Source: JASJBU01 sp965372385
Lineage (GTDB): Bacteria; Pseudomonadota; Gammaproteobacteria; Chromatiales; Chromatiaceae
Length of the DNA stretch: 33,822 nucleotides
Direction of reading: 5' to 3'
NCBI GenBank assembly: GCA_965372385.1
Contig: CBDVCD010000008.1
Location: forward strand, 1-33,822
Part shown: in pieces, positions 1 to 6,774 of the stretch
Position numbering within the stretch: the first letter of the stretch is position 1
How the letters are laid out: each line of letters begins with the position of its first letter
Notes under the pieces: generated by a model
Databases searched by the model: none
What the model was told of the DNA's origin: nothing
The model's input: the letters and a program-made list of their open reading frames with translations, nothing else
Program-made: the position numbers and the translations under genes

Positions 1-44
1 GTGGGAACAACTTCTACAAGCGACTTCGTGTCGCACCATTTCAT

Positions 45-62
45 ATTGGACAAGGATCCAAT
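45..62. repeat. Inverted repeat upstream of the BTAD regulator
   Basis: ATTGGA and TCCAAT are separated by 6 nt, about 100 nt before the regulator start. It could be an operator, possibly autoregulatory, but arms of 6 bp are short enough to occur by chance. I see no convincing -35/-10 pair between 1 and 163. Confidence 0.25.
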
Positions 63-163
63 TGTATTTTGTACTGCAACCCTGATAGACTTGTTCCTCA
101 TAATAATATGTCGAGGCATTTGTGGTGTCTTTCCGGGCGTCCTGTCGGGGAGGCGATACGAAT

Positions 164-1117
164 GTGCTCAGGGATGGATGGATCTTGAAAGCGCTGCAAC
201 TCTTCTTGTTTGGACGTTTCCGAGTCTGCTGCTGTGACCATGAGTTGGCCGGATTTGATGGACGAAAAGTTCAAGAGCTTCTATGCTACCTTCTCGTTCA
301 CAGAGCTCGTCCCCATGCGCGTGACTACTTGGCGAGCTTGCTGTGGAATGGTGAATCGGATACGCGAGCGCGAGGTTATTTGCGTAAAGCGCTCTGGCAA
401 CTTCATGCGGCGTTAACTAACGCCGAGCTTGCTGTCGAAAATCATATGCTCGAGGCTAATGGAGAGTCCATTAAGTTGATGTCAACTGAGCACTTTTGGC
501 TCGATATCGATATTTTTGAACAATCCTACAACGCCGTAAAGTCGATATCAGGCAAAGATCTCGACGCCGAACAAGCCCATGATCTGGAAAACGCCGAAAC
601 TTTGTACCAGGGCGAAGTGCTGGAGGGCTGGGACCAGGATTGGTGCCTTTGTGAGCGTGCGCGTTTCCACCACATGTACCTGTCCATCATGGATAAATTG
701 CTGGATTACTGTGAAACCTGCCAGTCCTACGAGCGCGGTATCGATTACGGAATGCGCATCCTACACTTCGATCGTATACACGAACGCACTTATCAAAAAC
801 TCATGCGACTTCACTATCTTGCCGGGGATCGGACATCAGCGTTACGCGAGTATGAGCACTGTACCGAGGTATTGATCGACGAGTTAGGTGTTCAGCCTAG
901 TCAGCAAACTAAGGCGCTTTATCAGCAAATCCAAGGCGGCATAATAGGCGAACGGCCCCTCTCCCAGGCAAAGCCGTATGAGGCAGTGCTCGACATCGAC
1001 CTCGCACGCATGCTCGAACGATTGCAGGAAGTCCAATCGTCGATAGGTGATCTGCAGGGACGAGTTCAGCGCGAGATTGCCGCACTTGAAAATGCGCTAA
1101 CTGGACATCATCACTAG
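164..1117 (+). CDS. BTAD/SARP-like transcriptional regulator
   Basis: Predicted DNA-binding activator of 317 residues. The N-terminal ~95 residues form a winged-helix OmpR-like region (FGRFRV, then GFDGRKVQELLCYLL and YLRKALWQLHAAL). Residues ~100-260 form the helical bacterial transcriptional activation domain, with the typical ...YERGIDYGMRIL... and REYEHCTEVLIDELGVQPS ending. A short predicted coiled coil follows (LARMLERLQEVQSSIGDLQG). GTG at 164 is chosen because GGGGAGG at 147-153 lies 10 nt upstream; TTG at 185 and GTG at 122 are alternatives. The gene heads the locus in the same direction as the particle genes. BTAD proteins in other bacteria activate secondary-metabolite or locus-specific operons, so control of this cluster is a reasonable inference, not shown. 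The three consecutive Cys near residue 20 are unusual for this domain. Confidence 0.88.
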   Translation: MLRDGWILKALQLFLFGRFRVCCCDHELAGFDGRKVQELLCYLLVHRARPHARDYLASLLWNGESDTRARGYLRKALWQLHAALTNAELAVENHMLEANGESIKLMSTEHFWLDIDIFEQSYNAVKSISGKDLDAEQAHDLENAETLYQGEVLEGWDQDWCLCERARFHHMYLSIMDKLLDYCETCQSYERGIDYGMRILHFDRIHERTYQKLMRLHYLAGDRTSALREYEHCTEVLIDELGVQPSQQTKALYQQIQGGIIGERPLSQAKPYEAVLDIDLARMLERLQEVQSSIGDLQGRVQREIAALENALTGHHH

Positions 1118-1195
1118 CCCGAATGTTGCACGAAGGCGAACGCACAATGATGTGGATTTGTCGACACTTCAATCACTTAATCAAGAATCCATCTA

Positions 1196-1215
1196 AAATT
1201 GTTCGGTAACAATTT
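1196..1215. repeat. Inverted repeat AAATTGTT-CGGT-AACAATTT
   Basis: A perfect 8-bp dyad with a 4-nt loop, about 80 nt after the regulator stop. The downstream DNA is T-rich but has no clean U tract and the stem is AT-rich. It is therefore more likely an operator-like site than a strong terminator. Confidence 0.4.
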
Positions 1216-1271
1216 GTTCTATTTGGTTTTATGAACAACTTGGCGTCGTATCTTGAATGATCCCCCTTGAT

Positions 1272-1283
1272 CCATAGCTATGG
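1272..1283. repeat. 12-bp perfect palindrome CCATAGCTATGG
   Basis: A perfect palindrome in the spacer between the regulator and the ATPase unit. The overlapping ATAGC/GCTAT arms extend the symmetry. It is a candidate protein-binding site. Confidence 0.35.
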
Positions 1284-1306
1284 CTATGAATCTGCGGGCG
1301 ATAATC

Positions 1307-1326
1307 CAACCTGCTTTGCCAGGTTG
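1307..1326. repeat. Hairpin CAACCTG-N6-CAGGTTG
   Basis: Perfect 7-bp arms around a 6-nt loop (CTTTGC). No T run follows, so this is not a classical intrinsic terminator. It may be a binding site or an RNA leader structure. Confidence 0.35.
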
Positions 1327-1477
1327 CCCCTAAAATCCAAATCCTTCATGCAATAACCGGGCTAGAGCTTTTCCGTTGTACCGGCTCACACTGTAAATGG
1401 GCATTTAAGTTGAGCCACCTCCGGCTGGCGTGCCTCGTTCAGTTTCGGAACACAGAGCGATACGCCGGGGAAACGCC

Positions 1478-1518
1478 CTGTACTACATCTAAGCGTAGAC
1501 TTTCATTAGCTAGTACAG
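1478..1518. repeat. Inverted repeat CTGTACTA...TAGTACAG
   Basis: Perfect 8-bp arms separated by 25 nt lie directly upstream of the small gene starting at 1531. The arrangement suits either a dimeric regulator site or a 5' leader stem. Confidence 0.35.
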
Positions 1519-1524
1519 CGCGAC

Positions 1525-1537
1525 CGGGCATTGCCCG
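1525..1537 (+). promoter_or_regulatory. GC hairpin over the TTG start
   Basis: CGGGC-ATT-GCCCG forms a 5-bp all-GC stem whose loop contains the first two bases of the putative TTG start codon at 1531. If transcribed it could mask initiation, or it may mean that translation starts further down, for example at GTG 1567. This is inferred from base pairing only. Confidence 0.3.
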
Positions 1538-1803
1538 CCGATACACACGAATCAGGCTCAAAGGACGTGTACCAAGAAGATACTCATTCATTCGTTGTCA
1601 AAGTGTGGCTCGAAGAGACCCAGCGAGAGTCCCGCCAACCGCTCTGGCGCGGTCATGTTACCCACGTGATGAGTAACCAGAAATGCTTCGTCCAGAGACT
1701 TGACGAGATCACGGACTTCATCGCCGGATACCTTGCGCAGTCGGGGGTCAGGCTTCCGCTCAAGCAGAGGTGCAGAAGATGGATGCGAAGCGTGACACGG
1801 TAG
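1531..1803 (+). CDS. Small conserved eCIS-associated protein, function unknown
   Basis: A 90-residue protein from a TTG start; GTG at 1567 would give 78 residues. Residues ~18-70 read as a compact alpha/beta domain (VVKVWLEET, PLWRGHVTHV, RLDEITDFIAGYL). From memory this pattern (VWLEE, WRGHxTHV, DEITxFI) recurs in small unannotated proteins next to eCIS ATPases; I could not check this. The start is uncertain because no good Shine-Dalgarno precedes 1531, and AAAGGA lies only about 1 nt before GTG 1567. The 3' end overlaps the ATPase start by 25 nt, which suggests translational coupling. The basic tail after ~residue 78 reads into the overlap. No catalytic motif is visible. Confidence 0.62.
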   Translation: MPADTHESGSKDVYQEDTHSFVVKVWLEETQRESRQPLWRGHVTHVMSNQKCFVQRLDEITDFIAGYLAQSGVRLPLKQRCRRWMRSVTR

Positions 1804-3995
1804 CCGAGGACTCTGGTCAGGATCCGAGCATGGAGCATCTGGCGGAGCTGCTTCCTGCTCTGCAGCGTCTGGATAGCTTGCTCGAGCGTGCAGTGAAGGC
1901 GGCGGAGACCGCCTTCACGCCGGAGACGGCGAAGGACGCCTATCGCGGGCTTTACATCAGCCCCGAGGACGCGGAGCATCTGCTCCGGCGGCAACCGGGC
2001 GAGCCTCTGTTGTGGGTTGGCGAGGACGCCCTTCAGTCGGAACAGGCGCAGTCTGCGAAGCCCGAATCTCGACTTGCCTGGTTAGCACGCGCCTATGGTC
2101 TTTCCCCGTTCGAGCTAGATATCGTGCTCCTCGCCCTGGCGCCGGAGCTGGACCTGCGCTACGGCAGGTTGTACGCGTACCTCCAGGACGACGTCACGCG
2201 CAAGCGTCCAGGTGTCGATCTTGCGCTGAACCTGTTCTGCGCCTCCGCCGACCAGAAGCTCGACCGGCGCACCCACTTCGCGCCCGCCGCCCCCCTGCTG
2301 CGGCACGGTCTCCTGCAGCTTTACTCGGATTCCCCGCAGCCCCAGCCCTCCTTGCTAGCGCAGATGTTCCGACTTGACGATCAGGTTGTTCGCTTTATCT
2401 TGGGCCAGGACACCCTCGATCCGCGTCTAACCAATTTCTGTAGCCTGACCTGGACACGACCGTTAGCCGATACGCTGCCATTGGTGGGCGACCAGTTACA
2501 TGCGCTGGAGAGCACAGTTAGCCAGGCCTGGGATGCCCACGAATCGCTGAAGCTCTACTTTCAGGGTCCGGCAGGCGCGGGGCAGGTGCAGATCGCGCAG
2601 GTACTCGCCAACGTGGTCGGCGCCCCGCTGTTGACTGCCGATCTTGCGCGCATCGGCAGCGATGATTTCAGGTCGCGACTGCGGCTCATTTTCCGAGAGG
2701 CCTGGTTCCAGTCTGCGCTGCTATGTTTCGATAACCTCGATGCACTGTTGAGCGCCGACCGTGAGCTCGATTACAAGGATTTGCAGGTGCTACTTGCTGA
2801 AGACCGCGGGATCACCCTGCTGGCAGGCACACAGACTTGGGTGCCGGATGCGAATGTCGCTAGCGGGGTATTGACTGTGCCTTTCGCGTATCCCAGCACT
2901 GAGCAGCGCCAGCTCGTGTGGCGAGCCCATCTCCTTGAAGCCGGCGTCGACTTAGCCAATGATGACATCGAGGTACTCGCGGATCGCTTCCGGCTACTCC
3001 CCGGCCAGATCGCGGAGGCGGCGCTGGAGGCCCGTCAACGGATCCTGTGGCGCACTGGCTCGTTTTCAACGGACGAAACGACCGAAGATCAAATCCCGAG
3101 ACTGGATGATCTCTTCGCCGCAGCGCGTGCCCAGTGTGGCCACGATCTCGGAGCCCTGGCTCGCAAGATCGATCCCCTTTACGCCTGGCAGGATATCGTC
3201 TTGCCGGACGACGCGCTTGAGCAACTTCACGAGCTCAGTCAGCGCGTGACCCACCGTGCCCAAGTGCTCGACACCTGGGGGTTCGGGCGCAAGCTCTCGC
3301 AGGGCAAGGGGCTCAACGCGTTGTTCGCGGGGCCCAGTGGAACGGGCAAGTCCATGGCTGCGGAGGTCATTGCCAACGACCTCCGCCTCGACCTGTACAA
3401 GATCGATCTCGCCAGCGTCGTCAGCAAGTACATCGGTGAGACCGAAAAGAACCTGGATCGCATCTTCACCGCCGCCGAGAACGCCAATGCCATCCTGTTC
3501 TTCGACGAAGCTGACGCCCTGTTCGGCAAACGCTCCGAGGTGCGTGACTCTCACGACCGCTACGCCAACATCGAGATCAGCTACCTGCTGCAGAAAATGG
3601 AGACCTACGAGGGGCTCGCCATCCTGGCTACCAACCTGCGTCAGAACCTGGACGAATCCTTCGTGCGCCGCCTGGCATTTACGGTGCATTTTCCCTTTCC
3701 GGACGAGGCCAGCCGCCGACGAATCTGGCAGGGCATCTGGCCCGCTGCCACTCCCCTGGGCAATGACGTGGACCTGGCCTCCCTCGCCGAGCGCTTCAAG
3801 CTGACCGGTGGCAACATCAAGAACATTGCTCTGGCGGCGGCCTTTCTGGCGGCGGAAGAGGGCATGGCCGTCGGCATGAACCACCTGCTCAAAGGCACCC
3901 GGCGCGAGTACCAGAAGATGGGCAAGCTGTTGTCCGATACCGAACTGTTCGGCCCTGGCGACGCAAAGTCCCCAAGTCGTGGCGCCAAGCAATGA
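1779..3995 (+). CDS. AAA+ ATPase of the contractile injection system (Afp15-like)
   Basis: A 738-residue protein with two AAA modules. Module 1 is degenerate: its P-loop is GPAGAGQV (263-270), lacking the Lys-Ser/Thr pair, and its Walker B is ALLCFDNLDALL. Module 2 is intact: GPSGTGKS at 518-525, FFDEADALFGKR from ~574, followed by an ILATN sensor-1 and Arg residues in SFVRRLAF. Afp/PVC-type loci carry such an ATPase, which acts in particle assembly or maturation rather than in contraction. Module 2 is therefore the probable hydrolytic unit and module 1 structural. ATG 1779 is preferred over GTG 1770 because AGAGG ends 8 nt upstream of the ATG. The start overlaps the preceding small gene. A 100-nt gap precedes the protease gene. 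Confidence 0.92.
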   Translation: MDAKRDTVAEDSGQDPSMEHLAELLPALQRLDSLLERAVKAAETAFTPETAKDAYRGLYISPEDAEHLLRRQPGEPLLWVGEDALQSEQAQSAKPESRLAWLARAYGLSPFELDIVLLALAPELDLRYGRLYAYLQDDVTRKRPGVDLALNLFCASADQKLDRRTHFAPAAPLLRHGLLQLYSDSPQPQPSLLAQMFRLDDQVVRFILGQDTLDPRLTNFCSLTWTRPLADTLPLVGDQLHALESTVSQAWDAHESLKLYFQGPAGAGQVQIAQVLANVVGAPLLTADLARIGSDDFRSRLRLIFREAWFQSALLCFDNLDALLSADRELDYKDLQVLLAEDRGITLLAGTQTWVPDANVASGVLTVPFAYPSTEQRQLVWRAHLLEAGVDLANDDIEVLADRFRLLPGQIAEAALEARQRILWRTGSFSTDETTEDQIPRLDDLFAAARAQCGHDLGALARKIDPLYAWQDIVLPDDALEQLHELSQRVTHRAQVLDTWGFGRKLSQGKGLNALFAGPSGTGKSMAAEVIANDLRLDLYKIDLASVVSKYIGETEKNLDRIFTAAENANAILFFDEADALFGKRSEVRDSHDRYANIEISYLLQKMETYEGLAILATNLRQNLDESFVRRLAFTVHFPFPDEASRRRIWQGIWPAATPLGNDVDLASLAERFKLTGGNIKNIALAAAFLAAEEGMAVGMNHLLKGTRREYQKMGKLLSDTELFGPGDAKSPSRGAKQ

Positions 3996-4097
3996 AGGTG
4001 GCGAGCCAGGTGGTGTTGCCCATAACGAATAACGAACGATGCATGCGGGACTTAGACGGCATGGACGCGCAAGCCCCTATCAAGCGAGGAGATGATC

Positions 4098-6515
4098 ATG
4101 ACAAAGGCTAATAAGAGAGAACCAGGGACCTACCTGTGGCGCGGCGGCGAACAGCTCGACATCCGCAAGATCCCCGACAGCTTTACTGCACGACTGAGGC
4201 CTCGAGCGCCTGCAGAGAGCCTGGCGCGGGATGTCCGCGCAATACACAGCCAGACCTTACGCCAGCAGAAGCTCGAAGAGTTCATGGTCGAGGAGCCGAA
4301 CCTCGATGCCGCCATGGAGGAGGTCAGGCGAAGGGACGACGTCGACTTTGCTTCCCACGTTTACGGCTTAGAGGGCGACCCCGACTCGCGTTTCTACCTC
4401 ACTGATCAGATCACCATCCAGTTCGAACCCGACGTGAGCGATCGGGAGATCGAATCGCTCACGGTCGAGCTAGGCCTCGTCTTCGTCAAGGAAGTGCCGG
4501 GTCTGCAGAGGACGTACGTTTTTCGCGTAACCGCCCAGGCGAAGGAGAACCCGATCAAGATCAGCAACCGTCTGCAGGATTCGGACAAGGTTCTGGTGAG
4601 CGAGCCGAACATCGTCGTACGCATGCAGTCGCAGTATGTACCGGACGACACGCTGTTCAGTGATCAGTGGCATCTGCACCACGACGGCGGCATCTCGCTG
4701 GCGGCAGACTCCCATGTACATGCCGTGCAGGCCTGGGACCTCGAACGCGGTCAGCGTTCGGTGGTGGTCGCCGTGGCGGATGACTCGGTGGACCTGCACC
4801 ACCCGGACTTTCAGGGAGAAGGTAAGATCGTCGCACCGGTCGACTTTGCCGATGCTGACTTCGAGCCCCTCCCGGGCACGGCAGACGACAACCACGGCAC
4901 CGCCTGTGCCGGTGTTGCCGTGGCCGAAGAGAACGGTAGTGGTGTGGTCGGGGTAGCACCTGGCTGTGCCCTCATGCCCATCCGCACCAGCAGTGACATC
5001 GACGATGACACTATCGAAGCGCTGTTTGACTGGATCATGGACAATGGTACCAGTGTGGTCTCCTGTAGTTGGAGTGCCACCGATCACTACTATCGGCTGT
5101 CCCTTCGCCAGCGCAACGCGATTCATCGTGCCGCCACTTTGGGGCGCGATGGGCGCGGCTGCGTAATCGTTTTCGCCGCAGCCAACAACAACCGCCCTTT
5201 GAACGGAACCGTGGATGAGCAGGGTTGGCCCAATGACTGGCCCAGCGGACCCATTCGCTGGTTGAACGGTTTCGCGACCCACGAGGACGTGATTGCCGTC
5301 GCCGCCAGCACCAGCCTTGGCAAAAAAGCCGCTTACAGTAGTTGGGGCGATGAGATCTCCGTCTGCGCGCCGAGTAACAACGCCGGCCCGAGGACTTACC
5401 CGCGTGTCACGGCATGGTTGCCGGGACTTGGGGTGGTCACCACCGACCGCGGTGGCAGCAGTGGTTATTCCTACTCGGATTACACTTACAGCTTTGGGGG
5501 AACCTCGAGTTCCTGCCCATTGGTCGCCGGCGTGGCCGCCCTGGTACTCTCGGCCAACCCCTATCTCACCGCCCGCGAGGTTCGGGAGATCCTGGAGAGC
5601 ACGGCGGACAAGATCGAGGACACCGACCCTGACCCGCAGTTGGAGCAGTCGTTAGGTACCTACGATGCCAATGGTCACTCGCAGTGGTTCGGTTACGGGA
5701 AGGTCAATGCCTTTGTAGCGGTCACCGAGGCGCTGGCGCGTGCTGCGGATGAGCCACAGGAATGGATTCGCAAGGTGTCCGCCCCCACCCTGCGCATACC
5801 GGACAACAAAGAAGCCGGCGTCAGCGACAGCATTCGCTTTTCCGAGCAGGGCAACGTGGTTTCACTGCGAGTCCGCGTGGACCTCAGCCACACGTATATC
5901 GGCGATCTGCGCCTCACGCTCACGGCGCCCGACGGCACCTCTGCTTTTCTCCATGATCGAAATGGTGGCAGCGCTGATGACATTCGCCGTACCTACGATC
6001 TTGCGACGGTCCCAGTTCTAAGCAATCTTGTTGGATCGCCTATCAGAGGCGATTGGACGCTGCATGTCCAGGACCTCGCGCATGCCGATACGGGCACCCT
6101 CAACGAATGGGAGCTGGAACTCGAGGGCCGGGTGGAGACGGTCATCGAACGCGAGGAAGCGCCCGGCGTTGTGATCCCGGATGACGACCCCAACGGCATC
6201 GAGCGCAGCCTCACGGTCAACGCCGACGGCCAGGTCCGCGATATCGAAGTTTCGGTGGACATCACCCATACGTATATCAGGGACCTGGTGGTGACATTGG
6301 TCTCGCCTGCTGGGACCAGTGTGGAGCTACACCGGCGCATAGGGGGATCAGCGGACAATATCATCACTACCTATACCACGGGCACGACGGTGGGACTGCA
6401 GGTGTTGCGGGGCGAGCCGGTAGGCGGAGGCTGGAAGCTGAGGGTCGCGGATTTAGAGGGGGTGGATGTGGGGAAGTTGAACAGGTGGGGGGTGAGGATT
6501 TCGCTAGAACCTTAA
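4098..6515 (+). CDS. Subtilisin-like S8 protease with two P-domains
   Basis: An 805-residue predicted serine protease. The catalytic triad is visible: Asp228 (AVADDSVDLHHPDF), His266 (DDNHGTACAG) and Ser470 (GGTSSSCPLVAG), with oxyanion Asn ~363 (FAAANNN). Residues ~1-190 form a propeptide-like region. Two proprotein-convertase P-domains follow at ~570-675 and ~690-803 (each has DLSHTYI/DITHTYI and GGSAD). GAGGAG at 4086-4091 touches the first ATG (4092) but is 6 nt from ATG 4098, so 4098 is chosen. No signal peptide or membrane segment is visible, so it would stay cytoplasmic or travel with the particle. Kexin-like P-domain proteases process proproteins. A role in cargo maturation or release, or as cargo, is inferred from its place between the ATPase and the DUF4157 gene. 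Confidence 0.9.
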   Translation: MTKANKREPGTYLWRGGEQLDIRKIPDSFTARLRPRAPAESLARDVRAIHSQTLRQQKLEEFMVEEPNLDAAMEEVRRRDDVDFASHVYGLEGDPDSRFYLTDQITIQFEPDVSDREIESLTVELGLVFVKEVPGLQRTYVFRVTAQAKENPIKISNRLQDSDKVLVSEPNIVVRMQSQYVPDDTLFSDQWHLHHDGGISLAADSHVHAVQAWDLERGQRSVVVAVADDSVDLHHPDFQGEGKIVAPVDFADADFEPLPGTADDNHGTACAGVAVAEENGSGVVGVAPGCALMPIRTSSDIDDDTIEALFDWIMDNGTSVVSCSWSATDHYYRLSLRQRNAIHRAATLGRDGRGCVIVFAAANNNRPLNGTVDEQGWPNDWPSGPIRWLNGFATHEDVIAVAASTSLGKKAAYSSWGDEISVCAPSNNAGPRTYPRVTAWLPGLGVVTTDRGGSSGYSYSDYTYSFGGTSSSCPLVAGVAALVLSANPYLTAREVREILESTADKIEDTDPDPQLEQSLGTYDANGHSQWFGYGKVNAFVAVTEALARAADEPQEWIRKVSAPTLRIPDNKEAGVSDSIRFSEQGNVVSLRVRVDLSHTYIGDLRLTLTAPDGTSAFLHDRNGGSADDIRRTYDLATVPVLSNLVGSPIRGDWTLHVQDLAHADTGTLNEWELELEGRVETVIEREEAPGVVIPDDDPNGIERSLTVNADGQVRDIEVSVDITHTYIRDLVVTLVSPAGTSVELHRRIGGSADNIITTYTTGTTVGLQVLRGEPVGGGWKLRVADLEGVDVGKLNRWGVRISLEP

Positions 6516-6528
6516 TGGGATCGACAAC

Positions 6529-6771
6529 ATGGAAAACGAAACACTCCAAAGTCCCGATCGGGAGGCAGCAAATATCAGCGCAGATGAACAGCCTAAAGCT
6601 GAGCTTCGGGATGTCATAGACGGACTGATCTTTGCAAATAACCGCACTGATGCCAACACGGGCGAGCTGCACCGTACCGCTTCGACTCTCATGGCCCTCG
6701 TTGAAATATTAATTGAACGTGGCCTGATTGGATCAAGAGCTGAGCATGTTGCGCGGAAACTGAGTTACTGA
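6529..6771 (+). CDS. Small conserved acidic protein, function unknown
   Basis: An 80-residue protein. The N-terminal ~25 residues are acidic and probably disordered. The rest is helical, with ELRDVIDGLIFANNRTDANT and a second amphipathic stretch (LMALVEILIERGLI). The FANNRTD-type core is, as I recall it, typical of short proteins in eCIS loci; I could not verify this by search. The gene starts 13 nt after the protease stop and ends 3 nt before the GTG of the DUF4157 gene, so it is almost certainly co-translated with both. Size, charge and position would suit a chaperone or adaptor for the following large protein, but that is inference. Confidence 0.7.
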   Translation: MENETLQSPDREAANISADEQPKAELRDVIDGLIFANNRTDANTGELHRTASTLMALVEILIERGLIGSRAEHVARKLSY

Positions 6772-6774
6772 ATC

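Larger units (their letters stand above)
1118..1530. promoter_or_regulatory. Spacer with several inverted repeats; candidate control region
   Basis: No credible coding sequence lies here. The stretch holds several perfect inverted repeats, listed separately, between the regulator and the first small gene of the cluster. It is the longest gene-free gap before the structural genes. I cannot define a -35/-10 promoter with confidence. Confidence 0.4.

Noticed and set aside
62..106. Candidate promoters for the BTAD gene (TTGTAT, TTGTAC with TAATAA)
   Set aside because: Spacing (18 nt to a poor TAGACT, or 26 nt) does not give a convincing sigma-70 promoter.
1..237. Open frame starting at the window edge
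   Set aside because: Hydrophobic, unconserved-looking translation overlapping the start of the BTAD gene; no ribosome site is visible.
1410..1676. 88-codon Arg-rich open frame before the ATPase
   Set aside because: Basic, low-complexity translation in a region of inverted repeats; the overlapping frame at 1531 has a conserved-looking domain instead.
3066..3992. 308-codon open frame on the minus strand inside the ATPase gene
   Set aside because: It is antisense to clear AAA+ motifs, has no recognisable domain, and reflects high GC codon use of the real gene.
4470..5282. 270-codon open frame on the minus strand inside the protease gene
   Set aside because: Shadow of the S8 catalytic domain; no domain or ribosome site.
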